DNA from: UKL13-3 sp044353855
GTDB lineage: Bacteria; Bacteroidota; Bacteroidia; UKL13-3
NCBI GenBank assembly: GCA_044353855.1
Contig: JBILBF010000005.1
Span: 1 to 64,000 of the forward strand
Length of the DNA stretch: 64,000 bases
Direction: 5' to 3'
Numbering within the stretch: position 1 is the stretch's first letter; each line of letters begins with the position of its first letter. A program made the translations under genes and the position numbers. The notes beneath the pieces are model-generated. The model had not been told where the DNA came from. It was given only the letters and a program-made list of their open reading frames with translations, and did not search any database. Below, piece after piece: positions 26,110 to 35,984 of this stretch.

Positions 26110-26829
26110 TTACAGCAATACGCTGATTAGGATGGCCATTCCAACTCCCGCAATAATAGCCATTAATTTACGTCCACTAAACTGATGGTTTTCACTGTTT
26201 TCAAATAGTATTGTAGTTGATATATATAAAAATATACCGGCTACAAAAGCCAATATTCGGGTAAATAAATATTCGGGTAAGTAGTCGATTAGAGCTGTGC
26301 TAATAAGCATTCCAGCAGGTGCCATACATGCATATACCAATAATAGAATCCACACATTTTTTTTCTGAATATGTTCGCTTTGTAAAATACTCATTAATGC
26401 AAATGCAGCTGGCATTTCGTGAAGGGCAATACCTAATGAAAGAGGTTGGTTTATACCTTGAGTTGTTCCCATAAGACCAAGAGGTAAACCTTCAGTAAAG
26501 GAGTGTAAACACATGCTGATAAACAACCCCAAAGGCAAAGCCATGGTGTGGTTATGTTGGTGTGCATGCAAATGTCCATGGTCTGCGCCATCCGACATGC
26601 GTGTAACAAATACCTGAAAGAAAAAACCAGCCAATACAACGATGGCAATATTGTTATCGTGAGTTGCAAATACTTCGGGGAGTAAATGCAAAAGAGTAAT
26701 TGAAAAAATATAACCACCAGCAAAGGCTAAAAATTGGGTTAGTATTTTTTCGTTTTTATACCCACTTCCTAAAGCAATAAGACCGCCTGTAAATGGTGCA
26801 AGAAATAACAATCCAATAATCCAACTCAT
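26110..26829 (-). CDS. ZIP family metal transporter
   Basis: A 239-residue membrane protein from the ATG at 26829, which overlaps the stop of the PAP2 gene in an ATGA arrangement; a longer ORF upstream is less likely. About eight membrane helices are predicted. The His-rich cytoplasmic loop HGHLHAHQHNHT and the metal-site motifs HSFTEGLPLGL and ALHEMPAAFAL are typical of ZIP proteins, which import zinc or other divalent metals into the cytoplasm. The intact gene contrasts with the broken ZIP-type gene at 39.5-40.25 kb. It probably belongs to one operon with the PAP2 phosphatase and methyltransferase upstream. Confidence 0.88.
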   Translation of the reverse strand: MSWIIGLLFLAPFTGGLIALGSGYKNEKILTQFLAFAGGYIFSITLLHLLPEVFATHDNNIAIVVLAGFFFQVFVTRMSDGADHGHLHAHQHNHTMALPLGLFISMCLHSFTEGLPLGLMGTTQGINQPLSLGIALHEMPAAFALMSILQSEHIQKKNVWILLLVYACMAPAGMLISTALIDYLPEYLFTRILAFVAGIFLYISTTILFENSENHQFSGRKLMAIIAGVGMAILISVLL

Positions 26830-27398
26830 GGTTTTTGGGGAGATGAAAGTTTTGAAAAAATAAAAATGCCTTGAATATAACCAAGTATGCTGCCAAGCAG
26901 AGCGCCACAAATGACATCAAACGGATAATGCACGCCAACATATACTTGCGAAAAAGCGATTAGTCCAGCCCATAAAATGGCTATATACACTATCCATTTG
27001 TATTGGTTGTAAAAGAGTACACTAAAAAAAACCGCAATAGCAAAATGATTGGTAGCATGTGCTGATATAAAACTAAATCCTTTACCACATCCTACTATAT
27101 TATTTACCATTCCTGCTAGGCTTGGTTCATTGCATGGGCGTATTCTTTGAACGGTATTTTTAATCAGGTTTGCGCTTAATTGGTCGCTAACTAAAACTAA
27201 AACTGCTGCACCTCCAATTACCCACAAAACTTTTTGATTCCATTTGCGGTAACATACAAATAGGATAATAACATACACAGCATACCAATTACTTTGTTTG
27301 CGCATAAATGGGCACAGCACGTCTAAAAATGAGCTTTGTAATCCATTATTTATGGCTAAAAACCAAGTTGTATCTATATGTTTAAGCGATTCAATCAT
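26826..27398 (-). CDS. PAP2-type membrane phosphatase
   Basis: A 190-residue membrane phosphatase. The three PAP2 motifs are KNTVQRIRP (residues ~80-88), FISAHATNHF (His acid/base; a Ser-x-His form) and SQVYVGVHYPFD, which in the general consensus would start with SR; here Gln replaces Arg, a change I believe is common in Bacteroidota. Members dephosphorylate lipid phosphates such as undecaprenyl diphosphate or phosphatidic acid at the outer face of the inner membrane. It overlaps the methyltransferase upstream by 8 bases and the ZIP gene downstream by 4. The substrate is unknown. Confidence 0.85.
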   Translation of the reverse strand: MIESLKHIDTTWFLAINNGLQSSFLDVLCPFMRKQSNWYAVYVIILFVCYRKWNQKVLWVIGGAAVLVLVSDQLSANLIKNTVQRIRPCNEPSLAGMVNNIVGCGKGFSFISAHATNHFAIAVFFSVLFYNQYKWIVYIAILWAGLIAFSQVYVGVHYPFDVICGALLGSILGYIQGIFIFSKLSSPQKP

Positions 27399-28131
27399 TG
27401 CGTTGAGCTACAATTATCAATCTTTCGGAAGCGCCAATACTAAAGGGGTCTAATGCATAGTTACCAAACACCTGTTGTATGGTAAAATGTTCTGTATTTA
27501 AAAATTGTTCAAAATGAGTTAACGTTAATGCTTGAACCTTTTCGGTAAATTCAAATAGGTTATCGTTGTCGTTAACTTCTATTTTTTTATAAATAAAACC
27601 ATTTTCTATCCATTTCGAAATATGAAATTGAATTCCGTTTATAGTTTTGCTTTCGCGTTCTACTAGTTTTTGCAACACAGTTTCAATGTTCATAAAATCA
27701 ATAAGTAACAACCCATTTGGGGCTAAAATAGTGTAAATATTTTTGACCACTAATATGTCTTCTTCAATTGATTTAAAATAACCAAAGCTAGTAAATAAGT
27801 TTAACGCAATATCAAATGGTTGTTCAAAATGGAGGCAACGTAAATCTTGAACTTCAAAATGTAATCGATTGTTTGAAAAGGTATTAGCACAATCAATACT
27901 TTTACTTGCAAGGTCTACTCCAGTAACATCAAAACCAAGACTGTTTAAATAGATTGCATGTCGGCCTTTACCACAAGCCAAATCAACAATACGATGAATT
28001 TTATTAAACGCAAGTTTGCGAACCACATTTTGTAAAAAAAATTCAGCCTCTTTATCATCTCTATTTTGATAGAGAATATGATAATAAGGAGAGTTAAACC
28101 ATTCGCTAAACCATTCTTTTTTTGGTACCAT
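27391..28131 (-). CDS. Class I SAM-dependent methyltransferase
   Basis: A 246-residue methyltransferase with an N-terminal WFSEWFNSPYYHILYQNRD segment common in a Bacteroidota subgroup. The SAM site is RIVDLACGKGRHAIYL, with FDVTGVDLASKSID and FDIALNLFTSFGYF following. The C-terminal region has the beta strands used for acceptor binding (FTEKVQALTLTHFEQFL). It is the first gene of a three-gene unit with PAP2 and ZIP. The target molecule cannot be inferred. Confidence 0.83.
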   Translation of the reverse strand: MVPKKEWFSEWFNSPYYHILYQNRDDKEAEFFLQNVVRKLAFNKIHRIVDLACGKGRHAIYLNSLGFDVTGVDLASKSIDCANTFSNNRLHFEVQDLRCLHFEQPFDIALNLFTSFGYFKSIEEDILVVKNIYTILAPNGLLLIDFMNIETVLQKLVERESKTINGIQFHISKWIENGFIYKKIEVNDNDNLFEFTEKVQALTLTHFEQFLNTEHFTIQQVFGNYALDPFSIGASERLIIVAQRND

Positions 28132-28418
28132 TGAGTTGCAAGTTTAGGATATTCAATTGGTGATGCCACGGATTAATAGATTTTTTTTTATATCCAATGA
28201 TTAGCACGGAAATTTATTCTCAAGTCTTTTTGTAAATAATAACACCAATAACAATACAATTATAATTAGCAATCATCTTTGGCCATAATAGGATAAGTAT
28301 TGATTAAATGCGGCTATAAGAACTTTATGTGTATTAACAATCAAATAGTTAAACAGTTTATTTGGGGTTTGAAACTGATAACCTTAAATTCGCCACCCTT
28401 TTAAAATCTAAACAAACA

Positions 28419-29816
28419 GTGACGTTAATTAAATCTATTTCAGGAATTCGGGGTACCATTGGAGGTAAACCAGGTGATGCACTTACACCAACCGATATTG
28501 TAAAATATACAGCAGCTTTTGGCACCCTAATGAAAGGAGATAAATCAACCTGTACCATCATCATTGGAAGAGATGCTCGCATGAGTGGTGATATGGTAAA
28601 TAAGTTGGTTATTGGAACATTACAGGGTCTAGGTATTGATGTAATTGATTTAGGTTTATCAACCACACCAACTGTAGAAATTGCAGTTACTGAAGAAAAA
28701 GCGGATGGAGGAATAATACTAACTGCAAGCCATAATCCGAAACAGTGGAATGCATTAAAATTACTCAATAATTCAGGAGAATTTATAAGTGAAGAAATTG
28801 GTAAACAAGTATTAGAGCTAGGTAATTCTGATTCATTTGTTTTTGCAGAGGTAGATAAACTAGGTATTGTTATAGAGAAAAAAGAGTATATCAAGAAACA
28901 TATTGACAAAATTTTAGCATTGAAGTTGGTCGATGTAAAAGCCATTAAAGCTAAAAAATTAACAATAGCAGTTGATGCAGTAAACTCTACTGGTGGTATA
29001 GCAGTACCAATGTTATTAAGGGCTTTGGGCGTATCAGAAATTATTGAAATATATTGTACCCCTGATGGAAAGTTTCCTCACAATCCAGAGCCTTTACCAG
29101 AACATCTGCATGAAATTTCATCTCAAGTTAAACGTAGCAAAGCGGATTTAGGAATAGTTGTTGACCCTGATGTAGATAGACTAGCATTGGTATGTGAAGA
29201 TGGAAGTATGTTTGGAGAAGAATATACTTTGGTAGCTGTTGCCGATTATGTGTTGAGCCACACCAAAGGAAATACTGTTTCCAATTTATCATCAACACGT
29301 GCCTTACGGGATATTACCGAAAAACATGGTGGAAGGTATAGCGCAAGTGCAGTAGGCGAAGTGAATGTTGTGAAGATGATGAAAGAAACAAATGCCATAA
29401 TAGGTGGTGAAGGTAATGGAGGAATAATACTACCAGAATTACATTATGGTCGCGATGCATTGGTAGGTATTGCTCTATTTTTATCACACTATGCTACTCA
29501 AGGTAAGTTGTGTTCTATGTTACGAGCTAGTTATCCTCATTACTACATTTCTAAAAATAAAATAGAGCTAACACCTGAAATAGATATTGATGATTTGATG
29601 GAGAAAGTAAAAGTGAAATACAAAAATCAACCTATCAATACCATTGATGGTGTTAAAATAGAATTTGATAGAGAATGGGTGCATCTAAGAAAATCAAACA
29701 CAGAACCAATCATTCGTATTTATGCTGAAAGTCAAAGTGAAGCAACCGCCAATCATTTAGCACAAAAATTAATTTCAGATATGAAACAAATTATACAAGG
29801 AAATGAAGTTGATTAA
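28419..29816 (+). CDS. glmM: Phosphoglucosamine mutase
   Basis: A 465-residue alpha-D-phosphohexomutase. GTG at 28419 gives the usual N-terminus TLIKSISGIRGTIGGK; the open frame from the TTG at 28362 adds 19 atypical residues. The phosphoserine loop is LTASHNPKQWNALK, the metal-binding loop VVDPDVDRLALV, the sugar loop GGEGNGGII and the phosphate loop RKSNTEPIIRIY. It converts glucosamine-6-phosphate to glucosamine-1-phosphate for UDP-GlcNAc synthesis. The residues support this within the phosphomannomutase/GlmM family. The 287 bases upstream show no clear promoter. Confidence 0.88.
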   Translation: MTLIKSISGIRGTIGGKPGDALTPTDIVKYTAAFGTLMKGDKSTCTIIIGRDARMSGDMVNKLVIGTLQGLGIDVIDLGLSTTPTVEIAVTEEKADGGIILTASHNPKQWNALKLLNNSGEFISEEIGKQVLELGNSDSFVFAEVDKLGIVIEKKEYIKKHIDKILALKLVDVKAIKAKKLTIAVDAVNSTGGIAVPMLLRALGVSEIIEIYCTPDGKFPHNPEPLPEHLHEISSQVKRSKADLGIVVDPDVDRLALVCEDGSMFGEEYTLVAVADYVLSHTKGNTVSNLSSTRALRDITEKHGGRYSASAVGEVNVVKMMKETNAIIGGEGNGGIILPELHYGRDALVGIALFLSHYATQGKLCSMLRASYPHYYISKNKIELTPEIDIDDLMEKVKVKYKNQPINTIDGVKIEFDREWVHLRKSNTEPIIRIYAESQSEATANHLAQKLISDMKQIIQGNEVD

Positions 29817-29970
29817 AATGGAAAGCAGCTATTTAATTGATTGTCCTAGTTTTTTTAAAGTTAACTAGCATAAGCTATTTAGTCAAATGTAAACACAAAT
29901 AAATTACCCCTTAAGTTAGCTTTCAGAAGTGGTATAAACCCAATAAAAAACATAAAAACAAATAACAAAA

Positions 29971-31062
29971 ATGAAATGTGGAATAGTGGGCTTGCCCAAT
30001 GTCGGAAAATCAACTTTATTTAATTGCCTGAGTAATGCAAAAGCACAAGCAGCTAATTTTCCTTTTTGTACTATAGAACCCAATGTAGGAGTTATAACAG
30101 TGCCAGATGAACGGTTAAACGAATTGGCAAAGTTGGTTAATCCTCAGCGTATATTACCTACAACAGTAGAGATTGTGGATATTGCTGGTTTGGTAAAAGG
30201 AGCTAGTAAAGGTGAAGGTTTAGGGAATCAGTTTTTAGCTAATATTCGTGAAACAGATGCTATTTTGCATGTGTTGCGTTGTTTTGATGATGATAATATT
30301 ATACATGTAGATGGTTCTGTGAATCCTATTCGCGATAAAGAAATTATTGATACAGAATTGCAATTAAAAGATCTTGATGCAATTGATAAAAAATTGCAAA
30401 AGGTAAGTCGTGCAGCCAAAACAGGCGATAAAGATGCATCCAAAGCAGAAGCAACATTGCTTGTATATAAAGCTCATTTGGAGCAAGGGAAATCAGCACG
30501 AAGTGCACCAGTTGTTGATGAAGATAAAAAACATGTTGAAGATTTGATGCTGCTTACAAACAAAGCAGTAATGTATGTGTGTAATGTAGATGAATCAAGT
30601 GTAGTAAATGGAAATACGTATGTTGAACAAGTGCGAGAAGCTGTAAAAGGTGAAGGAGCTGAAATTGTTATTATTAGTGCAGCTATTGAAGCTGATATTG
30701 CTGGTTTGGAAAGTTTTGAAGACCGAGTTGCATTTTTGGCTGATTTAGGATTGACAGAATCGGGCGTTACAAAGTTGATAAAGTCTGCATACAAGTTATT
30801 AAACCTAATTACTTATTTTACTGCAGGAGTTCAAGAGGTTAGGGCTTGGACGATTACACAAGGATTTAAAGCACCACAAGCGGCAGGTGTAATTCATACT
30901 GATTTTGAAAAAGGATTTATACGCGCTGAAGTAATTGGGTACAATGATTTTATATTACACAAATCAGAGGCGGCAGTTAAAGAAGCGGGTAAAATGCGTG
31001 TTGAAGGTAAAGAATATATTGTAGCTGATGGGGATGTGATGCATTTTAGGTTTAACGTCTAG
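29971..31062 (+). CDS. ychF: YchF/OLA1-type ATPase
   Basis: A 363-residue Obg-like GTPase-fold protein that prefers ATP. G1 is GLPNVGKSTLFN, the switch region contains TTVEIVDIAGLVKGASKGEG, a coiled coil spans ~125-170, NVDE lies at the altered G4, and a TGS-like C-terminus (EVRAWTITQGFKAPQAAG, FIRAEVIGYNDF) ends it. In E. coli it binds ribosomes and affects the redox response. A strong terminator follows the stop. Confidence 0.95.
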   Translation: MKCGIVGLPNVGKSTLFNCLSNAKAQAANFPFCTIEPNVGVITVPDERLNELAKLVNPQRILPTTVEIVDIAGLVKGASKGEGLGNQFLANIRETDAILHVLRCFDDDNIIHVDGSVNPIRDKEIIDTELQLKDLDAIDKKLQKVSRAAKTGDKDASKAEATLLVYKAHLEQGKSARSAPVVDEDKKHVEDLMLLTNKAVMYVCNVDESSVVNGNTYVEQVREAVKGEGAEIVIISAAIEADIAGLESFEDRVAFLADLGLTESGVTKLIKSAYKLLNLITYFTAGVQEVRAWTITQGFKAPQAAGVIHTDFEKGFIRAEVIGYNDFILHKSEAAVKEAGKMRVEGKEYIVADGDVMHFRFNV

Positions 31063-31083
31063 TTTTTGAATTAAATTATACTT

Positions 31084-31115
31084 GGAGTAGGTGTTTACAC
31101 TTGCTCCATTTTTTT
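31084..31115 (+). terminator. Intrinsic terminator of ychF
   Basis: GGAGTAGGTG (31084-31093) pairs fully, with two G-U pairs, with CACTTGCTCC (31098-31107) around a TTTA loop, followed by ATTTTTTT. It lies 21 bases after the ychF stop. Confidence 0.9.
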
Positions 31116-31187
31116 GTCCCGTTTTTATATTTTTATTTCATCAATCTCAAATATACTGTTACTTAGCTCTTTCAATTAATTAAAACT

Positions 31188-33407
31188 ATGCACTCAATCA
31201 AAATTGTCCAATTTCTTTTTTTGGTAAGTTTATCGTTATCATCATTAGCCCAATCTAAACTGCTTACTATAGAAGATGCTGTACTAAAGCAGCGTACCAC
31301 TTTAGCACCTGATAGATTGATGCAGTTGCAATGGATAAAAGGAACTAATATATTTAGTTATGTAGTTAAAGTAATAGGAAAAGAAAAAGTAATACAATGT
31401 GATGCTGCAACTACAAAACTAGATACAGTATTTACAATTGAAGATTTTCAAACCGCTTTTCAAACAATTGAAATTGACTTGCCTACACCACAACGTTTTC
31501 CATTTATCACTTGGATTAACAAGGATGAGTTTAGGTTTTTATATTCAAATACCTTTTACGTAATGAATATCAAAACTAAAACCACACAACTTATTTCACG
31601 TTTACCTAAAAACGCAGAAGACGTTGTGTTGGAAGTAAATAATTTGCGGGCAGCATTTACGCTCAATAATAATGTTGTCGTTTTTGATACCCTGCTTGGA
31701 CGAGCCAAATATACTGATCAAAAACAACAAAGTGATGAAGTTAGAGCAGCAGATAAAAATGCTTATTTAACAAGTGATGGAGGATATGGAATGGTTAATG
31801 GAAAAACGGTTCACCGAAGCGAATTTGGTATTAATAGTGGATTATTTTGGTCGCCTAAAGGAACCCGTTTGGCTTATTATACAATGAATGAAAGTGCAGT
31901 TTCAGATTATGAATTAATGAACTTTGAAAGTAAACCAGGTAGTTTCGAGAAAATAAAATATCCAATGGCTGGTGGATATAGCCATACAGTTAAATTATTT
32001 GTAAAAGATTTTGACAAAAAAAGATCATTTGAAGTGCAAACAAAAGCAAATGCAGAACAATATTTAACCAACATTGCATGGAGCCCAAATGAAGATGTAC
32101 TATACATTGCAGTATTAAACCGCGATCAAAATGAAATGAAACTAAACCAGTATGATGGAAGAAGTGGCGCCTTTATCAAAACATTGTTTACTGAAACCCA
32201 CGAAAAATATATTGAACCTGAGCATGCTCCTTTTTTTGTAAAAAATGATGCTGGAAAATTTATTTGGATGAGTAAACGTGATGGTTTTAACCAGCTGTAT
32301 TTATATGCTAGCAACGGCAAATTAATTAAACAACTAACAACTGCACAGTCGGATGTAACTGAGTTTATAGGATTTGATGCAACAGGCCAGAATGCATATT
32401 ATATGGCTGCAACCAATTTGGGAATGGATAGACAATGTTTTACAGTTGAATTAGCAACTGGTAAATCTACCTTGATTACGTTAGTTTCTGGAGTTCACTC
32501 TGTAGCATTTAGTGATGATGGTTCATATTGGTTAGATACGTATAGTAATTCTTCAACACCTAGAAAATCTGTATTGTTAACCAAAAAAGGGGATGAATTA
32601 TTAGTGCTCATGAATGCAGCAAATCCGCTTATTTTATATACTCCCATTAACATGAAAATTGGAACAATAAAAGCAGGAGATAAAACCACAACATTAAACT
32701 ATCGTATGTTTTTGCCTGCCAATTTTGATTCTACACAAAAGTACCCTGTTTTAGTTTATGTATATGGTGGTCCACATGTTCAATTGATTACCAATAGTTG
32801 GCTAGGAGGTTCTGATATGTGGTTGTATTATATGGCACAACAAGGTTATGTTGTGTTTACAGTTGACAATAGAGGATCACAATTTAGAGGGCGCGATTTT
32901 GAGCAATCAGTTTTTCGAAAGCTTGGATCAAATGAACGTGATGATCAATTAGCAGGAGTGAAGTTTTTAACACAACAACCTTTTGTGGATGCAAAGCGAA
33001 TGGGCGTTTTTGGCTGGAGCTTTGGAGGATTTATGAGTATTACCATGATGACTCGTGCTGATGTGTTCAAAGCAGGAGTTGCAGGAGGTCCTGTAATTGA
33101 TTGGAGCCTTTATGAAATTATGTATACTGAGCGGTATATGGATAAGCCAGACCAAAATCCCGAAGGATACAAAGAATCGGATGTAACCAATTACGTTAAA
33201 AACCTAAAAGGAAAGATGTTGCTTATACATGGTACTGATGATGATGTAGTTCTGTGGCAGCATAGTTTAACCTATATCAAAAAATGTGTAGATGAAAATG
33301 TACAAGTAGATTATTTTGTTTATCCAGAACATAAACACAATGTATTAGGAAAAGATAGGGTTCATTTAATGCAAAAGGTAACCGATTATTTTAGGCTTAA
33401 TTTATAG
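31188..33407 (+). CDS. S9 family peptidase, dipeptidyl peptidase IV-like
   Basis: A 739-residue secreted serine peptidase. A signal peptide (FLFLVSLSLSSLAQS) precedes the eight-bladed beta-propeller DPPIV_N domain (~90-470) and the alpha/beta hydrolase domain (~500-739). The catalytic triad is visible: Ser611 in GWSFGGF, Asp685 in HGTDDDVV and His717 in YPEHKHNV. Such enzymes cut dipeptides (often X-Pro) from N-termini in the periplasm. The usual DPPIV Glu motif is only partly recognisable (YYTMNESAVSDYEL). It is convergent with the two-component kinase, 23 bases away. Confidence 0.93.
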   Translation: MHSIKIVQFLFLVSLSLSSLAQSKLLTIEDAVLKQRTTLAPDRLMQLQWIKGTNIFSYVVKVIGKEKVIQCDAATTKLDTVFTIEDFQTAFQTIEIDLPTPQRFPFITWINKDEFRFLYSNTFYVMNIKTKTTQLISRLPKNAEDVVLEVNNLRAAFTLNNNVVVFDTLLGRAKYTDQKQQSDEVRAADKNAYLTSDGGYGMVNGKTVHRSEFGINSGLFWSPKGTRLAYYTMNESAVSDYELMNFESKPGSFEKIKYPMAGGYSHTVKLFVKDFDKKRSFEVQTKANAEQYLTNIAWSPNEDVLYIAVLNRDQNEMKLNQYDGRSGAFIKTLFTETHEKYIEPEHAPFFVKNDAGKFIWMSKRDGFNQLYLYASNGKLIKQLTTAQSDVTEFIGFDATGQNAYYMAATNLGMDRQCFTVELATGKSTLITLVSGVHSVAFSDDGSYWLDTYSNSSTPRKSVLLTKKGDELLVLMNAANPLILYTPINMKIGTIKAGDKTTTLNYRMFLPANFDSTQKYPVLVYVYGGPHVQLITNSWLGGSDMWLYYMAQQGYVVFTVDNRGSQFRGRDFEQSVFRKLGSNERDDQLAGVKFLTQQPFVDAKRMGVFGWSFGGFMSITMMTRADVFKAGVAGGPVIDWSLYEIMYTERYMDKPDQNPEGYKESDVTNYVKNLKGKMLLIHGTDDDVVLWQHSLTYIKKCVDENVQVDYFVYPEHKHNVLGKDRVHLMQKVTDYFRLNL

Positions 33408-33430
33408 AAAAGTATTGAGCTCATATTTGT

Positions 33431-34804
33431 TTATTCCTTGTTTTCATAATTGGGCAGAGTCACCAAAAAAGCCGTTCCTTTTCCCAAAACTGATGTTACC
33501 TTAATTGTTCCATTGTGGAGTTCAATTATTCTTTTTACAAGTGACAGCCCAATGCCATGTCCGTATATGTTTCGGGTATCATTTCCCCTATAGAAGGGTT
33601 CGAAAATATGTTGTAAATTTTCTTCCGATATACCTACACCATCATCTTTAAATAAAAAAGAAATATGTTTTGTTTGAAATTGTAATGTAAGACTTACTTT
33701 TTTAGAAGGCGAAAATTTACATCCATTATCAATTATATTATTGAAGGCTGATTTAAGTAAATTTACATCACCAAAGCAATATGTATTAATATTTTCGTCT
33801 TCCAAATCTGCAATATTAATTTCGATTTGATAGGTAGGTTTATTTTTAAGCAATTCATTTTGAACATCCAATAAAATATCCAGAATTTGAATTGGATAAA
33901 ATGTTTTGAATGGAAAGTCAGCATTGGCTTTAGCTAATTCTTGAAGTGCATTAAGTAGGTTAATGATATTATTGATATCATCATTAAGTGATTGAAGTAA
34001 GTGTTGGTAATCTTTCTCAGAACGAGCTCTAAGTAAGGCTACTTGGATTTGACCTTTGATAGAAGTGAGAGGAGTTCTAAACTCATGAGAAGCATTTGAA
34101 ACAAAATCTTTTTGGAGTGCAAAAGAAGCTTCAAGACGATCCAACATTTTGTTAAATGTATGGGCAAGGTCAGCTATCTCATCTCTTGATTTATGAACGG
34201 TAAGCCTATTGTGAAGGTTTTTTGCAGTAATACGTTGCACATCATTTACTACTTGATTCATGGGTTTTAATGCCAGCCGAGAAAACCACCAGCCCGCAAA
34301 TGCAGTTGTAACTATACTGGCGAGCCAAATAATTAAAAATAAATTCCCAAGAAACTCAACTTTTTTGAAACCTGTTTTATCAATTGCTCCTGCTACAACA
34401 ATTAAATTACCTTTGGCGTGTGCTAAGGTAAAGTAAACATATTGAGTATCCGTTTTTTGTTCTTCTATATATAATTCGGTATTGATTTGTTTAAAACGTT
34501 CATTTGAAATTGGAATAGTGAGGCCAATGGGTTGCAAAAGTGTTCCTACGCTATCGTATATACTTAAGTGTAAATTAGATGAAACACTTAAATTATAGCC
34601 AATAAGAGTTTCAATTGTTTGTTGACTTAACCCTCCCGTTTCGATGAATGTATTGGCAATAAAATGAGCCCTGTCGTTGAGTCGCTCAAAAAAATTTGAT
34701 TGTCTAAAATGAGTATAATTTTGGTGAACAAAATAAAAACTACCAAATAAAATAGCCGCAACGATGGAATTAAACCAAAGGGTAAGTTTAAACTTTATGT
34801 TCAT
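33431..34804 (-). CDS. Sensor histidine kinase of a two-component pair
   Basis: A 457-residue membrane kinase: TM1 (~10-28), a periplasmic domain of ~120 residues, TM2 (~152-174), HAMP (~175-228), DHp with NASHEFRTPLTSIKGQ and HATPase_c (NNIIDNGCKFSPS, DDGVGISEE, GHGIGLSLVKRI). The layout resembles CusS/heavy-metal-type kinases, but the sensed signal is not evident. It is encoded directly after its cognate regulator with a 15-base gap. Confidence 0.92.
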   Translation of the reverse strand: MNIKFKLTLWFNSIVAAILFGSFYFVHQNYTHFRQSNFFERLNDRAHFIANTFIETGGLSQQTIETLIGYNLSVSSNLHLSIYDSVGTLLQPIGLTIPISNERFKQINTELYIEEQKTDTQYVYFTLAHAKGNLIVVAGAIDKTGFKKVEFLGNLFLIIWLASIVTTAFAGWWFSRLALKPMNQVVNDVQRITAKNLHNRLTVHKSRDEIADLAHTFNKMLDRLEASFALQKDFVSNASHEFRTPLTSIKGQIQVALLRARSEKDYQHLLQSLNDDINNIINLLNALQELAKANADFPFKTFYPIQILDILLDVQNELLKNKPTYQIEINIADLEDENINTYCFGDVNLLKSAFNNIIDNGCKFSPSKKVSLTLQFQTKHISFLFKDDGVGISEENLQHIFEPFYRGNDTRNIYGHGIGLSLVKRIIELHNGTIKVTSVLGKGTAFLVTLPNYENKE

Positions 34805-34819
34805 ATTTATAGATATGAT

Positions 34820-35512
34820 TTATCTTTGTTCAACCCTAATGGTATAACCCATTCCAATAATTGTATGAATAAGTTTCAAAGAAAAGTCTTTATCAATTTT
34901 TTTGCGTAAAAAATTAATATACACATCAATAACATTAGTTCCAGTATCAAAATTTAGGCCCCACACTTTTTCGGCAATTTCTTTGCGTGATATGACCCTG
35001 CTTTTATTTTTCAGGAAATATTCTAGTAACAAAAACTCTTTGGCAGTAAGATCAATTGTAACCTCATTTCTGGTTACAATTTTCGTTTCAGTATTTAGGC
35101 TTAAATCAGCAATAGAAAGAATTGCAGATTCAAAATTTTGATTGTTTGTTCTTTTGTATAATACACGTATTCTGGCCAAAAGTTCTTTAAAATCGAATGG
35201 TTTGACTAAATAATCATCAGCACCTGCATCCAAACCTTTAACTTTATCATCGGTAGAGCCTAAGGCAGTGAGCATTAAAATAGGTGTTTGTATTTGCAAT
35301 TCGCGCAATTTTTTACAAATTTCCAATCCATTTGCATAGGGCAACATCAGGTCTATTAAAATAACATCAAACTTTTGTTCGCTTGCTATTTTTAATCCAA
35401 AATGACCATCAAACACAGTTGTTACTTCATACTGTTCTTCCTCTAGTCCTTCTTTAATAAAAGCAGCTACTTTAGGCTCATCTTCAACAACCAATATTTT
35501 TATTTTATCCAT
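34820..35512 (-). CDS. OmpR/PhoB-type response regulator
   Basis: A 230-residue regulator, ATG at about 35512. The receiver holds ILVVEDEPKV, LIDLMLPYANGLE (phospho-Asp near residue 52), MLTALGS and VKPFDFKELLARI. A winged-helix DNA-binding domain follows (DLTAKEFLLLEYFLKNKSR, VISRKEIAEKVWGLN, INFLRKKID). It pairs with the kinase encoded downstream. Target genes are unknown, and no direct-repeat operator was noticed in the short upstream gap. Confidence 0.93.
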   Translation of the reverse strand: MDKIKILVVEDEPKVAAFIKEGLEEEQYEVTTVFDGHFGLKIASEQKFDVILIDLMLPYANGLEICKKLRELQIQTPILMLTALGSTDDKVKGLDAGADDYLVKPFDFKELLARIRVLYKRTNNQNFESAILSIADLSLNTETKIVTRNEVTIDLTAKEFLLLEYFLKNKSRVISRKEIAEKVWGLNFDTGTNVIDVYINFLRKKIDKDFSLKLIHTIIGMGYTIRVEQR

Positions 35513-35599
35513 TTGCATTGTGCTAATATAAGATATATGTAAAGTTGGCTATTCTTTACATTGCAATTTTAATATCAATTTAATAGTTCAATAGGGGTA

Positions 35600-35941
35600 T
35601 TAACCACCTGCTTTTTTAGCTTTAAAATGTTGTTTTAACAGGTATTCAACAATTTTATCTCTAAGATCTCCTTGTATCAATATTTCGCCATTTTTGATGC
35701 TGCCACCTACTCCACAAAGCTTTTTAATGGCAGACCCAAGAGAATTTAAATCTATTTCGGATCCAACAAATCCGTATATACGAGTTACTAGTTTTCCACC
35801 ACCTTTTCTATCCAAAAACAATTTTATGTTTTGTTGTTGGTTGGGTAAAGTGTTCAAAGCTTCTTCTTGTTCGTATTGGTATTCAAAGTCATTTGCAGTT
35901 GAATAAACAACACCTTCTTTGTTTTTATTTTTGTTGCTCAT
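35600..35941 (-). CDS. SUI1/eIF1-like translation factor
   Basis: A 113-residue protein. Residues 40-110 form the SUI1 fold (FLDRKGGGKLVTRIYGFVGS, LKKLCGVGGSIKNGEILIQG in similar form, LRDKIVEYLLKQHF). The family includes eukaryotic eIF1 and bacterial YciH. In bacteria the role is minor or stress-linked. The N-terminal 38 residues are polar and variable. The gene lies alone between the response regulator and the RNA helicase, all on the minus strand. Confidence 0.9.
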   Translation of the reverse strand: MSNKNKNKEGVVYSTANDFEYQYEQEEALNTLPNQQQNIKLFLDRKGGGKLVTRIYGFVGSEIDLNSLGSAIKKLCGVGGSIKNGEILIQGDLRDKIVEYLLKQHFKAKKAGG

Positions 35942-35984
35942 ACACGTTTAAGTTTGGGTTGCTTTAAGTGTGTTTGTTATTCTA

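Noticed and set aside
28362..28418. Upstream TTG start of glmM
   Set aside because: The 19 added residues are not typical; the GTG at 28419 gives the family N-terminus.
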